A DNA stretch of 64,000 bases from Notospermus geniculatus (Eukaryota > Nemertea > Pilidiophora > Heteronemertea > Lineidae): the NCBI GenBank assembly GCA_002633025.1, contig NMRB01001909.1, positions 37,139 through 101,138 of the forward strand. The letters run 5' to 3'. Positions 1 to 11,039 of the stretch are shown here, one piece after another. A model generated the notes under the pieces. That model made no database searches. It was not told the origin of the DNA and saw only the letters and a program-made list of their open reading frames with translations. The position numbers were made by a program, and so were the translations under genes. Within the stretch, counting starts at the first letter, position 1. Each line of letters begins with the position of its first letter.

Positions 1-166
1 GTGGAAGGAACTTTTCCCGCCAGAAGCGCGAACATGAACGCGCCGGAATGCGACGAATGCGTTGTTCTGCCTCGCCGCGCTGCTTCTGAAGCCCAGTTCA
101 CCCGGGGTTTCCAATAGAGCGGATCACCGCGGTTTGCGGCGAGCGGTGGGGAATTTCCTTTGATTA

Positions 167-399
167 TAAAGTCTGGCAACACCTATCTTCGACCTAATGG
201 AATGCGGAAGTCATGTTATGTGGCAGAGCTTTGCGATTTTTAATCATGCCTGTCGATCACTTGTGGTCGTTCCCGATTGTTCGTGTTGTCCACTGGTCAT
301 TCAATAGCCGCATGTGATTAAAGGTCCGCGGAAAATCCAACGATCAATTTCCTAACTTCCGCATTCCATTAGGTCAAAGATAGATGTTGCCAGACTTTA
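167..399. repeat. Foldback (MITE-like) element
   Basis: The two ends are long imperfect inverted repeats of about 46 bp. The left arm (167-213) begins TAAAGTCTGGCAACA and the right arm (354-399) is its reverse complement with a few mismatches. The 140-bp centre has no coding potential. This is the form of a non-autonomous terminal-inverted-repeat element. No clear target-site duplication was seen. Confidence 0.7.
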
Positions 400-2053
400 C
401 TGAAAGTTTTAAAATCGTAAATCATGTTGCCGCCTCGAAGGTGATGTGGCGCATCTCAAGACAAAAAAGTAATAATAATCGCGACCTCATCACTGCGCGG
501 ATTAAATTAGCAAACCTATTGCCGCATGGGTGTATGGGATTCTCAGGTCACTCCAAAACTTCCTCGACTGGAAGTTCTGACAAGGATTCTGGAATGAATC
601 TGGCCGGTGACAATCTGTAGGTACATGTATCCTTCTATAATATAGGGTGCTGTGCACGGAATTTCTCTCTGCACAATCCGAAATAAGTACCCCAAAATGT
701 AACGATGCTGCCACTGAGTGCGGGCTACCAGTGTCAGCATGGTGCCACGCGCGCATTTTCTATCGGCAAAATCCGGAATATCCGTGTCTTTACCGAGGGA
801 GCGAGCGGAACGCGGGCTAGACTAGTACGTGATCCTACCAACCTGCGCGCTGCATTCGTGACTTAAGCCGGTGACAGACTGGCGCATACGCGGCGCGTCC
901 TGCAGGCGTTCCGCCAATCAGATTCTTTGGTAGGTGTTTCGGTCCGTGTTACCGTCTCCCTGAGTGGTTGAACGCTTTCCCGACGCATTGCTTACGCGCC
1001 AGTTTGTCACCGCCTTTAGTCCGATGTATAATTGTTAGGACCGGGTACCAGTCTAAACGCGGGGCAAATCGAATCGACAGCGAAACTTTTTTTCAAAGCC
1101 CATGATCCACTACAGAAATTTCAACGATCCGATTGGCCGGGGTATGCGGTATTCATGGCGCAATGGCCGTGTGACTTGGATCCGGCAGAATTTTTGAAGT
1201 GGGTTTGAGTCCCCTTGATTTACCGTACTGTTTTTTTCTTTCACTTTTATTCTCATTTCATATCTAACTAATTAGTAAATTTTGTTCAATTTCTTTTCAT
1301 CATTTGAAATGTGTTTTATGGAACCTACTGGCAGCTTGCTAATTGGCTTAAATCAAAAATGGATAAGCTCACTTATCTATTTTTGCTTAAATGTAAACAA
1401 CTCATGCGTTCCAATGGCCGGTAATTGCAAGAGAACTCCCAGAAATGAAAGTTGTACATGTCGCCTATGCAAATGATGAAAAACAACCGCTGCACTTCAG
1501 CGATTTTTCACGCGCTTTCCCGGAGGTATCGTGTTCATCGCTACCTCAAGCGTTGATCACTACATACGGATGCGGTCCGATTCCGGTATGTCCGTTTGTC
1601 CCATTTTTCCGGACACGGTGATGCAGAAGTCCATTAAATCAATATTTTATGGACCGGAATCGGACCAGTTCCGTGTGCCACTGATTGACGCTTCACTACC
1701 GGAAGTGAGAAAGAGTGAATGCACGGAAACGCAGAGTTGTAGTCATGTAGTGGAAACGGAAACAGATTAAACCGACATCAATTTCCAATTCTGCACTTTA
1801 ATGGAAATAAGGTCGTGCGAGTCTCGTGGATTTCACTAGTTGTTCAGTTTTGTCTCTTCATACTCAGTAATTATTCAGTGGTATCGGCCTCAAAGCAAAT
1901 GTTAGCTGAGCTTGAGGCCGCTGGTCCGAACGTGTCATGTCTCTTGCTTGCAACGGCAAGAGCGCGGGCAGTGCGGGATAGCCTTCGAACTGGGAATGAC
2001 AACACTGAAGTACATGTACATGTATATTCATCTACGGGTCACTTTCTTCCCCA
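400..2053. other. Non-coding flank without a recognisable gene
   Basis: Only short random reading frames are present and none resembles a known domain. It holds one further foldback repeat (869-1012) and otherwise looks like intergenic DNA downstream of the channel gene at 2054-4009, whose 3' end points into it. I saw no obvious polyadenylation signal close to that stop codon. Confidence 0.5.
869..1012. repeat. Foldback element with GGTGACAGACTGGCG arms
   Basis: The left arm starts CGGTGACAGACTGGCGC and the right arm ends GCGCCAGTTTGTCACCG, which is its reverse complement with one mismatch. Total length is about 144 bp with a GC-rich centre. It is a small non-autonomous inverted-repeat element or a relic of one. 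Confidence 0.6.
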
Positions 2054-4009
2054 TCACGGGTGCCCGTCTTCCCCGTCAGATCGGGATTTTTTGTTCCTCA
2101 GTGATGCACACAACCCCTTGCATGGATTGACAAAAGACCCGCCGTCACCCCTGATAATGTTTTCTTTCAAGGTGAAGACAAATTGTTCTTCCCTGTTCCA
2201 AATCTTGTTGTACAACCATCCAAATCTGTCCTCCAGTGTCAAGGTCATGTCAAGGACTTGAACGGTGTCGATGGTCGTGATGTGTTTGGTGACCGTTGCC
2301 TGGGTATCCGTCAAGATGGCAATCAGGAAATTCAGCAAGAGGAGCGCGATGATGAAGACGAAAACCGCGTGAAGAATGGCGACGTCTGCTTCCCATATCA
2401 GGAACGACTTCATGTTTAACATCACGAGAAACGTCGAATACAGAGACGTCCCTATCTCTTTGAAGCCAGCATCGATGCAGGAGAGGAGATAAAGCTTGCT
2501 AAACGCGATGCTGAGCGAAGCGAAGATGTAGATGAACACGATGATGAAGCTGCAGAACGCGAGCAGCATCCACTGAAATCCGATCAAGAAGTGTCCGATC
2601 TTTGGAAGCAGTTGCAGGAAATACAGGTGTGACCACACGAGAGACATGACTGCGAAGATGTACGCTGACGTTAACATTGTGGTGATTCCCTTTGCAATAT
2701 CCGTGGGTATGTCTTTCAGTCCGTACTTGATTATGAAGACGTCCATGAGACCGACCAAGCAAGCGGCGCCGAGGGCAATTCGTGTGAAGACAGTGAAGGA
2801 ACATCGCCGCCAGAAACGTAACGCGTTACCAAGTTTGGGCGTTCTCCGGAACGTGCAAAGTGCCACGATTTCCAAGACATCGACGATCAGAACAACAAGA
2901 GCGTACACGATGAAGTACCATACACTGAAACCAGAATCAGACAGCCGCGTGGTTTGTTCAAGAACGGTCTTGATGTCGCCGACCTTCTTTGGGCAGGTCG
3001 CATTGAGAATCTCCTCTTTCTTGTTGAAAATGTACCTCTCAAAACCGCAATCCAGGAAACAAGCAAGGAAGATCGTCCGGAGGATAAACCAGATGAAGAC
3101 CATCCAGATGTAGTTCCAGAATTTTCTGTTCACCCACATCTGGATTAAAGGGTATCTGAACAGTCTGTCGCAACTTTCTTTCTTCATATCATCCTTGTTC
3201 AGGTAGACTAAAGCCCGTAATGGCGACTTTCGTTGCCGGTCTCCGTCCCACGACTCGTACTCGGTCATATCGTAGCGGACCAATGGCACCGGCGTCATGC
3301 CAAACGAGCTGAACCTGTAGACGCCTTCAGTTTCAAACATCTCAATCATCAGCGCGTACACATCGTAATGAGCCGCCAACTCAAGAGGTCGGAAACCTTG
3401 CTTGTTTTCTTGATACAGCAGATGTTTTATGATTGTCAAACTGTCAATTTGTGCCACCAGGTCCTTGTACATTTCAGCGAATTCCTCCTCGTATTCTGGA
3501 AAAACATGAGCAACGATTGCTATGACGTGAAAGATGTTGTTTCCACCTGTATCACGTGACATGTGATGTACGCCATGCTCGGTCATCAGTTTCATGATTT
3601 TCCGGCTCCTGTGTGCCGCGGCAATGCTGGTCGGCTTGCAAAAAAGCATAACTGTCGACCTCTCCTCATGTGTCAGACCAAACCCTTCACAATCCAAATC
3701 ATCGAAGAGGAACGGCGCGTTCAAGAGTACGGTCTTCTCGCCCTCACTACACCCATCCAACACTTCCTTCGCTCCTTTCAGATCATCAGCACGAATGATA
3801 TCATACCAGAACTCAAATTCCTCGTACATCATCCCCGGCTGGTTACCATTTGCAATCTGCTCCAAAGCTTCCTTTCTAGAAACCAACCCACTGGCCAACT
3901 TCGCCTTCCTTGAAATATTTTCGGTTGCCACTCTGATGGCCTTGAGGTTTATTGACGTTTCACTGTCCTCAATGTCTAGTTCGTCTGGTGAAATTTTGTT
4001 CGACGACAT
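2054..4009 (-). CDS. TRP-like cation channel, intronless
   Basis: A 651-residue protein encoded in one uninterrupted frame with an ATG at 4007-4009 and TGA at 2054-2056. The N-terminal ~290 residues are cytoplasmic and contain ankyrin-like helices (about 155-172 and 203-222, with GFRPLELAAHYDVYALM). Hydrophobic segments follow at about 299-318, 362-385, 405-428, 441-465, 471-500 and 542-570. Between the last two lies a short pore-like helix (about 521-537, TSLYSTFLVMLNMKSF). The last helix ends LLLLNFLIAILTDTQ, a sequence typical of the S6 segment of TRP channels. This supports an ion-transport-domain protein of the TRP superfamily, probably a plasma-membrane cation channel. The filter has no canonical TRPV GMG motif and there are fewer ankyrin repeats than in TRPV or TRPA, so the subfamily is open. 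Lack of introns, unlike its neighbours, suggests a retrocopy or an intronless family expansion. Confidence 0.85.
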   Translation of the reverse strand: MSSNKISPDELDIEDSETSINLKAIRVATENISRKAKLASGLVSRKEALEQIANGNQPGMMYEEFEFWYDIIRADDLKGAKEVLDGCSEGEKTVLLNAPFLFDDLDCEGFGLTHEERSTVMLFCKPTSIAAAHRSRKIMKLMTEHGVHHMSRDTGGNNIFHVIAIVAHVFPEYEEEFAEMYKDLVAQIDSLTIIKHLLYQENKQGFRPLELAAHYDVYALMIEMFETEGVYRFSSFGMTPVPLVRYDMTEYESWDGDRQRKSPLRALVYLNKDDMKKESCDRLFRYPLIQMWVNRKFWNYIWMVFIWFILRTIFLACFLDCGFERYIFNKKEEILNATCPKKVGDIKTVLEQTTRLSDSGFSVWYFIVYALVVLIVDVLEIVALCTFRRTPKLGNALRFWRRCSFTVFTRIALGAACLVGLMDVFIIKYGLKDIPTDIAKGITTMLTSAYIFAVMSLVWSHLYFLQLLPKIGHFLIGFQWMLLAFCSFIIVFIYIFASLSIAFSKLYLLSCIDAGFKEIGTSLYSTFLVMLNMKSFLIWEADVAILHAVFVFIIALLLLNFLIAILTDTQATVTKHITTIDTVQVLDMTLTLEDRFGWLYNKIWNREEQFVFTLKENIIRGDGGSFVNPCKGLCASLRNKKSRSDGEDGHP

Positions 4010-4179
4010 TTTCGATAAGTGAATGAACGTTGTTTCTTTTTAGATTATAAAGTTCCAAGTTTCGATGCAGATTTATTCTTCAGGTGATATTCCACTGTCT
4101 TTGAAGTTTCAATATTGTCCTGGCCTCACAGTGATTTATTCCTTTCAACGTTTCACTAACTACCAGTTAATAGTCTAGT

Positions 4180-4622
4180 TATAATATCCAAGTGTGACTT
4201 CGTTGTTTCTAACGCTCCGCTAACTATTGTGTCCTGCAGTTATCCAAGTGTGACTTTGTTGTTCCTGGCGTTTCACTAACTATTGTGTCCAGTTACCCAA
4301 GTGTGACCTCGTTGTTCCTAACGTTTCACTGACAATTGTGTCCAGTTATCCAAGTGTCTTCGTTGTTCCTGACGTTTCACTAACTATTGTGTCCAGTTAT
4401 CAAAGTGTGACTTCGTTGTTCCTGGCGTTCCACTGACAATTGTGTCCAGTTATCCAAGTGTGACTTCGTTGTTCCTAACGCTCCACTAACTATTGTGTCC
4501 TGCAGTTATCCAAGTGTGACTTCGTTGTTCCTAACGCTCCACTAACTATTGTGTCCTGCAGTTATCCAAGTGTGACTTCGTTGTTCCTAACGCTCCATTA
4601 ACTATTGTATCCAGTTATTTCG
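4180..4622. repeat. Minisatellite, about nine units of 51-57 bp
   Basis: Units share the core CCAAGTGTGACTTCGTTG and end in CTATTGTGTCC(TG)CAG. Units differ by small substitutions and by a TG insertion at the end. The array lies 170-610 bp upstream of the start codon of the intronless channel gene on the minus strand, where its promoter should be. Confidence 0.85.
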
Positions 4623-4639
4623 AGGAGACTTCGTTGTTC

Positions 4640-6899
4640 CTGACGAAACTTCTATTGCGCCTGCAAATAAAGAAACCTTTTAGAAGAAATGCCAACGGCC
4701 TTCGATGCTTCTGACTGTTGTGCAGTATATTAAGGCCTATAGAGTAAAAGTATTTAAGAAAACGTCACCTTTTTGGCGAGCCGAAATACTGAATATTAGC
4801 ATCTCGAGGTCCTAGAAGAAGAATTTGTCCAGAATGGTGACCGTACCAATCCAAACTGCACGGCAACGTCGATATTCCTTGTTTTTCATTCATTAACATC
4901 ACTTAAATTTCACATGAAAACAAACATTAAAACAGGATAGTCAATACTCGAGAACCTAAAACTGTCCCACAACTGTTGTCACCATTGATTTACTGTAAAA
5001 TGTAGGATTATACTGCCAGATGCAAACTTGAAATTGATCAAGTGTCCGAGCTTTCAACAAAGATGAATGGATTTTTATAACTCGCTTTATACGGGGACAG
5101 AACATGTGCGAGTTGAAAATCGTTAACGCCTTCACAAATCGCTCACGAGGATGAAGACCTACGCCCACACAGCACACGAGGCAACTGGTCCGTCTTGCTC
5201 TTTAATGGAAAGCAAGGAAAGTTGCCTCGTGTGCCGCGGGGTTTAGGCCTACTGGAGTCCAAGGCCTACGTTTTGGTGACAAAGCAGAGGCAGACTTCAA
5301 GAAGGAAGAAACGGTCATACATACCAATGGCCAACCGTGCATTCGTCTAAAGTGCTGATTGAAGCGACTGTCGCACCTTAGTGCAGTATCCGTGTTGTTG
5401 ACTTGGTTCCTAGAAGACTAAAGTCAGGAATCCGCCTTTCCCATGCGTAGGGGGGTGACCACCATGTACCCAATGACGCAAAACCTTCTATGAAGCCTGT
5501 TATTGCTTTGCTGATATTTCAACGGAAGCAATTAGTCGATTTTATATATTTATCATTTTGACCGAAGCATCCCAATATAGCCATCAAAACTATTATCAAC
5601 AAGGGAAGTTTGGTATTTGTCACTTTGAATGATATTTCGGTTAGTTTAACAACCACGTCCATTTAGATAGTCCATTAGTAGTGTCCGTTGCTTTGACGAC
5701 AGCCGATGGTAAATTGATCTAGTTAGCACCCCTAGAGATTGACTAACGGGCAACAACGTAGGCTCGTTCAAGGCTGTTTTTCGGTGAGGGAGGGCGAAAG
5801 CTTTGGGGTTGCAAAGGTGACACCAGTCTATGAGGCTGCGCGCAATTAAAAACTCTCCCGACGCCCATGCAATTAAGTCCGAAGTGATGAATTTTTCTAA
5901 ATCGTATCTGCTTCATGGGGCCGGATGATAAAAATGTGTCCCCCGTGCAATGATAATGTAATCCAGTCATAGTAAACAGCAATGGGACGGCTTCATTTAA
6001 TGCGTCACTTCAATATCATCCCATTAGTAGCTGATGTCCGTTTGTGTATAAATGGCTTAGATGGCAGCCAATAAATTTTCAGTCGTTGATGAAGAGACGA
6101 CATACACGTATCATTAAATTTAGTATTCATATTTAATGCTGTTGGATTCTCCTCTACTCAATGCGTTCCGATGTTGCAGTAAAGAATGTCCCCCTGTAAA
6201 AAGTGTCTACTTCTGTTGTCTACATGTTCCCACCGACATTCTCGGGGAAAGCACCCTTGAAAATGAGAGAAGTTGACAAAAATGTCAGAAGAGATTTGAG
6301 ATCAAGGTTACGCCTATCAAGTGGTCAACATGAATAGAAAGCCAATAACGTCATATACGGATTTTTCCTTCCGTGTGGGGTCATGAAAAGATATTCAGAT
6401 GAAAGCAGTAAGTTGCTCATTGATCAACCCTTGGAGGACTTTGAAGTTTTCAGCTTCCAGTGCTTTTGGAACAGAGCTCAATATCAAGTACATAGGCCTA
6501 CTTACATGAAGGTAGATCATTGAAGAGAACCATTCAACTACAGGGTGTTTCCTAAAAATGCCGTCCCAGGGCAATAGAAAGATGGAAGGGCTGTTCTAGG
6601 GACAATCATATATGAACCAATCTTCAGATAACACAATGACATCGCATCTGCATCACATTCTTATCTTTATTTTAACTGCGCCAACCAACAACTCTATAAC
6701 TGACTGAAATAATAGCTGGTGGAAATAAATGGAGGCCCTGAAAGGGTTTTGCATAGGAAATCACTGCATCCACTTCCCAGATATGGTACAGCTACTCTAC
6801 CATTCCACAGGCTTACACAGGGATTTCAATCAGACATTTAATTCCAAAGGTAAACAAAATTTACTCAATCACAGGCATAATGGCTTTTCCAGACGAGAG
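4640..6899. other. Intergenic interval between TRP-like gene and PYROXD1
   Basis: No exon with plausible splice sites and protein similarity was found. It contains a short inverted repeat (5172-5234) and, at 6666-6671, TTTATT, which reads AATAAA on the minus strand about 230 bp beyond the PYROXD1 stop and is a candidate polyadenylation signal for that gene. Confidence 0.5.
5172..5234. repeat. Short inverted repeat, perfect 15-bp arms
   Basis: GCACACGAGGCAACT at 5172-5186 is exactly reverse-complemented at 5220-5234. The loop also contains a smaller CTTGCT/AGCAAG pair. Likely a very small foldback relic. Confidence 0.6.
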
Positions 6900-7075
6900 T
6901 CAATCAAAGTAGTCTTCAATATCTATATTAGGGTCCAATAAATCTTCACCAAATGAGCTCAAGTCCATTTGGTTGAAAATAAGGTTTTCAAAAGTCTCTT
7001 CCAAGTCTGTGTCTCCGATCAAAATAGCACCGCACATCCGTCCATCTTTCATTACAACTTTAACGAATTCTTGTC
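6900..7075 (-). CDS. PYROXD1: PYROXD1 terminal exon
   Basis: Encodes [20 protein letters not shown] and ends [16 protein letters not shown] then TGA at 6900-6902. This C-terminus is nearly invariant in animal PYROXD1. Confidence 0.95.
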
Positions 7076-10000
7076 CTGAAAAATTAAGGGTTGAAAGAAA
7101 ATTAAAGAAAATACACTTTGCAGTGGATGGCACTGGTACCGACTTTGAACTGGTAACCAGCATTGCACTTCTGTAGCATTTCAACCTAAACACCATCAAA
7201 AAGTTCACTGGAAAGCTCCGATAACTTTCCAATGAATACCTTTGTGACAGGGTTTCGCTGACATATCACAATCATTACATTTTAGTCTGTTATTCATGAA
7301 ATTCCCAATGGCAGCGAAATAGTTAACTCTGTAACTCACCTTTAGTTACACGCAATAATATTTCATACTCTTTTCCATAACCCTGGGCATTGAATTTACC
7401 AAGAAGCACAACCTGGAATTTAAAGGTAGGAGGTCATATAAGAAAATAATTTTCATTTGAATATAACCTCTGGCTATCCATTTCCATATTCACATACCAC
7501 AAGGGAGTCTGGTACCCGTCTGAATTCCTATGCAATTCCTTACCTTATAACCAAAGAACTTTGTGACATGAGAGAACAACTCAAAGCATATGTCTAGTGA
7601 GATTTCTTCCTTGTTGAGATCAGCAACCATACTTTTCGCAGCGTAGTGTCCCATCTGTCTTGCTTGGGTCCATAATCGCATCTGAAAACATATCATGCCA
7701 AATCTCAGTGTGTGTCTTCTCTAAGCCAATTACTCTGAGAGAATACTGTTTGCAGAAAGATTGTCACTTTTAGTAATCTGGAGGATATTCATTCACAAAG
7801 TTCAGTCCCGAATTGGTCATTTCTAGTCATTTTAACCTCCCTTACCAGGACACCTCTCAATCAAAGGACAGTATCTACCAGTTCTTGAGGTCTCCTTAAT
7901 AGAGGCTCTACTGTACTTACTTGTAACCAATGTGGGGCAGGGTCCCAACAAGCTGTACACACATCACCAGCAGCAAAGACATCTCTCACACTTGTACAAA
8001 GTTTATCATTGACTTTAACCCCTCCATCATCGGCAAGATGAAACTGAAATGGGAGTTTGATCAATGCAATATTGAATCAGAGGTTGCGGGTTTAATGGGA
8101 CTTTCTTAGGTTTACAAACAGCAGTGGGTAAGTTATAGCTGATGTAGGAGAAAACAGGAATTGCTGGAGAACTCCTCAGCTGACCAGCCAACAATATCAG
8201 TATATGCTATGATTTTCCCACTAACATTTCAACTGTGCTGACCTGTCCACAGAACACCAATACATGTAAATTAGATGAGATGTCTTACCTGGCCTCCTTT
8301 TTTGCAAATGTCTGTATTTGGAATGACTCCTGTGGCACTGACTATGATGTCACAGCCATATATTTTGTTATTTGTCAACTCTATGTAGACAGGCCAGGAA
8401 GTGTCATCTGGTGAAGAAACGGTGAACTAATGAATCAAACCTGCCATATATTTTTATCATTTGTTGTTCGCTCATTATATCAGTTGGATTAACAAAAGAT
8501 TTGTGGTGAAAAGTAAATTGTACCTGAAGTAGATTAGTTGTCTGATAACTCACCATGTGTCTGACCATCAGCTGGAGAGCCAACTGCAGTTAATCCAGCT
8601 TTTACGAATTCATCCTTCAACATGATTTTTTTTACTTCAACACTGTATTCAACATGGATGTCTTTTGAACCCTAGAAAGCATTGTAGACACATAACAAGG
8701 GCAGAATAGCAATGGTCTTGAGAGATGGGTGTGACAAAGTCAAGCCTTGAAGTGAGTTTTCACTTCGATTAAGCACCAACGTCAGACGATGGAATGCAAG
8801 CGTGCATTCAATGGCCGATGTTGAAATTGAGCTCTGGTCAGCTAGGAATATTTGTCAGAACCACATATCACCCATTAGTGGCGTATAACTTACCTCACTT
8901 CTGCCTCTCATTTGTAAACCTTTAGACCAATCCGGGCCAAGGGCACCTCCAAGCGAATCTCCACTTATTTTCATTCTGACTGAAAAATTGACCATAGGAT
9001 TCATTTAGGAGTGGAAGCAACAAAACTACAGTGGAACCCCTATTAAGGATTCATTCGGGCTTGGGTGTTTCTAAGTCATTCAGCCTTAAATATTCTGAGA
9101 AAAGGCAAAAAAATAAATGTACCTGGTTCTATGTCATCAGTGTCTGTATATTTTACTCTTTTTTTCGGTTTTTTGCTTGGATCTTTCTCCACTCGTAACT
9201 GCGGAAGGAAGAACTCGGCTGCCCCCGGATCAACAAATGTCGCACTGATTGAAGAATCCTTAATGGCCCAGATGACTTCACACCCTTCAATTTCATATCT
9301 GCAATTGAAATTTCAATTTCATATCTGCAGTTGTAGCAGTAACCATGAAGGACTTTTGAAGATGAGACTGATTGTGCAATGGGATGTGTGCAGGAATGCG
9401 AACACGGGATTTGTCAACACACCCATGCACAATTCATTGATCAGTGCAATGTACTGTACTCACACAAGTTCTGTAGCAATACCTCCATTACCAACAACTA
9501 CCATTCTCCTTGCTTCTGCAATCCTTTTCTGGAATTCCTCTATGCTCTCCGTGTCTCGGATCCCCACAACATATGGATTGTCCTTGGCAATTATCTGAAA
9601 AATGTATTTGCACTGTGACTTGTTCATATACCCGGTAATACAAGGCTGATAAGACCGAAAAGTATGAGGCTACGGCAAACCTTTGGTTTTGCTCCACAGC
9701 AGAGGCACAGTTTCTTGTATCTGTACCTTTCACCATCACTTGTTGTCAATTCCTGAAACAAAAAGTGTGAATGAGAAACCCACCTTTTTATTCCACAGTC
9801 GAGCAGTGAGCATAATACCCAAGAAACTAACAATGAAATCAACACCAGTGCAAAGTCATTAGACTCCAATACAAATAGAACTGACATGATGCCAATGGTG
9901 ATGTTGACTTACATTGATTTCTGGGTCCAAATTTTCTACAGCTGCATGATGAACTTTGACATTTGGACAGTGAGTCTCAAGGTAGGTCAAGGGTTGTTCC

Positions 10001-10459
10001 TGCACATCGAATTCCTCCAGAGTTTTAGAAACCTACAGACATGACAAAGGACATGATTGAGAACATTATTTAATGATTTTTTTCAACTTTTAAGAATTTT
10101 TCATCAGATGAAAATTCTTAAAAGTTGAACGTCATTGACACAATGAAATGCAAGAAGAAATCAGAGTACTTCAGGAAACCTCCACTTTGTAGGGGGAAAC
10201 TGGAGACCCTCACAGAACCTCCACAGTCCTCTCCATTACAATTGGGAATCTGACCAGGTCAGCGGTCAGGTCTTCAGCCCACTGCTTCTTTCAGTGGTCA
10301 ATATGGTGAAGGCCCTGCTTCCTGTATGCAGTCTGATTGGCACTATTACAAAGGACCAATAGGACCATGAGGACTGCAATTATGGTGTATGCTTACCTGC
10401 CTAAAGTTCATCACTGCTTTGACCAAAGGGGAAGCTGAGATCAGCAAGATACTCTCTTC
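6900..10459 (-). CDS. PYROXD1: PYROXD1, pyridine nucleotide-disulfide oxidoreductase (5' exon missing)
   Basis: Twelve exons on the minus strand join in frame to 464 codons and a stop. They are 10459-10397, 10032-9913, 9752-9681, 9594-9464, 9298-9123, 8979-8894, 8671-8554, 8407-8289, 8043-7921, 7681-7544, 7412-7340 and 7075-6900. The product follows vertebrate PYROXD1 along its length: [12 protein letters not shown], the NAD(P)H-site glycine motif [26 protein letters not shown], the SATGVIPN motif, the FAD-site [20 protein letters not shown] and the C-terminus [16 protein letters not shown]. The family are flavin-dependent oxidoreductases in the nucleus and cytosol; human PYROXD1 is linked to myopathy and protects the tRNA ligase complex from oxidative inactivation. 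Vertebrate PYROXD1 is about 500 residues, so about 36 N-terminal residues are absent, including the first FAD-binding GxGxxG motif. No such exon is visible upstream, where the duplicated unit begins at 10700. Orthology is near certain; the gene as assembled is incomplete. Confidence 0.95.
7340..7412 (-). CDS. PYROXD1: PYROXD1 exon
   Basis: Encodes [20 protein letters not shown] and VTK, ending with one base of a glycine codon completed by the last exon. Donor GTGAG. Confidence 0.92.
7544..7681 (-). CDS. PYROXD1: PYROXD1 exon
   Basis: Encodes [18 protein letters not shown] through HVTKFFGYK, 46 codons, phase 0-0, donor GTAAGG. Confidence 0.93.
7921..8043 (-). CDS. PYROXD1: PYROXD1 exon, FAD-binding AAGD motif
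   Basis: Encodes [19 protein letters not shown] and [19 protein letters not shown], 41 codons, phase 0-0. The VFAAGD motif binds the flavin ribityl/phosphate in related enzymes. Confidence 0.93.
8289..8407 (-). CDS. PYROXD1: PYROXD1 exon, C-terminal FAD motif
   Basis: Encodes [20 protein letters not shown] and [17 protein letters not shown]; the ATGVIPN motif is the conserved strand-turn of this flavoprotein fold. Confidence 0.92.
8554..8671 (-). CDS. PYROXD1: PYROXD1 exon
   Basis: Encodes [20 protein letters not shown] through ADGQTH; matches the family segment EVKKIYLQDEF. Phase 0 start, phase 1 end. Confidence 0.9.
8894..8979 (-). CDS. PYROXD1: PYROXD1 exon
   Basis: Encodes [20 protein letters not shown] and on to GRSE; the LGPDW stretch is conserved in the family. 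Starts with two bases of a split codon, ends phase 0, donor GTAAG. Confidence 0.9.
9123..9298 (-). CDS. PYROXD1: PYROXD1 exon with duplicated 3' splice site
   Basis: Encodes [17 protein letters not shown] through DTDDIEP. The proximal acceptor (exon start 9298) gives the conserved YEIEGCE. A second GCAG followed by the same ATATGAAATTGAA lies 26 bp upstream (exon start 9324) and would shift the frame. Confidence 0.9.
9464..9594 (-). CDS. PYROXD1: PYROXD1 exon, NAD(P)H Rossmann motif
   Basis: Encodes [18 protein letters not shown] and the dinucleotide-binding motif [12 protein letters not shown]. Phase 0 at the start and 2 at the end, donor GTGAGT. Confidence 0.93.
9681..9752 (-). CDS. PYROXD1: PYROXD1 exon
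   Basis: Encodes 24 residues including [15 protein letters not shown], phase 0-0. The donor is GTTTGC, weaker than the others. Confidence 0.88.
9913..10032 (-). CDS. PYROXD1: PYROXD1 exon
   Basis: Encodes [19 protein letters not shown] and following residues to EIN; 40 codons, phase 0-0, donor GTAAGT. Confidence 0.9.
10082..10129. repeat. Near-perfect 48-bp hairpin in a PYROXD1 intron
   Basis: TTCAACTTTTAAGAATTTT is followed after a very short loop by its reverse complement, with one bulged base. AT-rich and non-coding. Confidence 0.7.
10397..10459 (-). CDS. PYROXD1: PYROXD1 exon (first one present)
   Basis: Encodes [21 protein letters not shown], phase 0 at both ends, with acceptor TTGTCAG and donor GTAAGC. 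It corresponds to residues just after the first FAD-binding motif of the family, so one coding exon should precede it. Confidence 0.9.
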
Positions 10460-11039
10460 CTGACAAAAAAGAGACAACTGAAAAAGATATTAAAGAGATG
10501 CGGGTATTTTCACTTGTGTCATGGACTTAAGATCTACCTCATTTCATTAAAGGACTTGGGCAAATGTCCCTGAATCTATGTGTGAATCAAAATGAATGGA
10601 TATGAGACAAGGATTGTCTGACTGAATGTATTTTCTGGAGGAATATCTTTATGATGGGTTCTCCAGGAGCACATCAACTTGGTGAAGGAAGATACAACTA
10701 GTCTCTGTCTCCACACACCCTCAATGACACACTGTGTTCATGTGTTGCCTGTCCTGATAAACAGATCACACACCTGAAAGACATCTGTGGTACTATTACA
10801 CCATACTATCCATAACGTTGGTGTTGTCGCCTTTGGTAAACGACCAAGATTGATTCCCAATATACCGAATACATTTTGATGTGACAAGCAGTGACTGTAG
10901 CGTTCAAACATTTGTTTTATACTTCACAGAAAACCCTGAGAGTCTCTAAATGATAAACTGCACCAAGTCATTCCGTAGGATGGTCCAAAATCCACAAAAA
11001 AATGACATCGTGTTGAACAGCTGGAGCAGACGCTCGAAT

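Noticed and set aside
1815-2261. Plus-strand 148-codon frame with a signal-peptide-like start
   Set aside because: It overlaps the 3' end of the channel gene in antisense and shows no domain; a chance frame.
2646-3113. Plus-strand 155-codon frame within the channel gene
   Set aside because: Antisense shadow of the TRP-like coding region.
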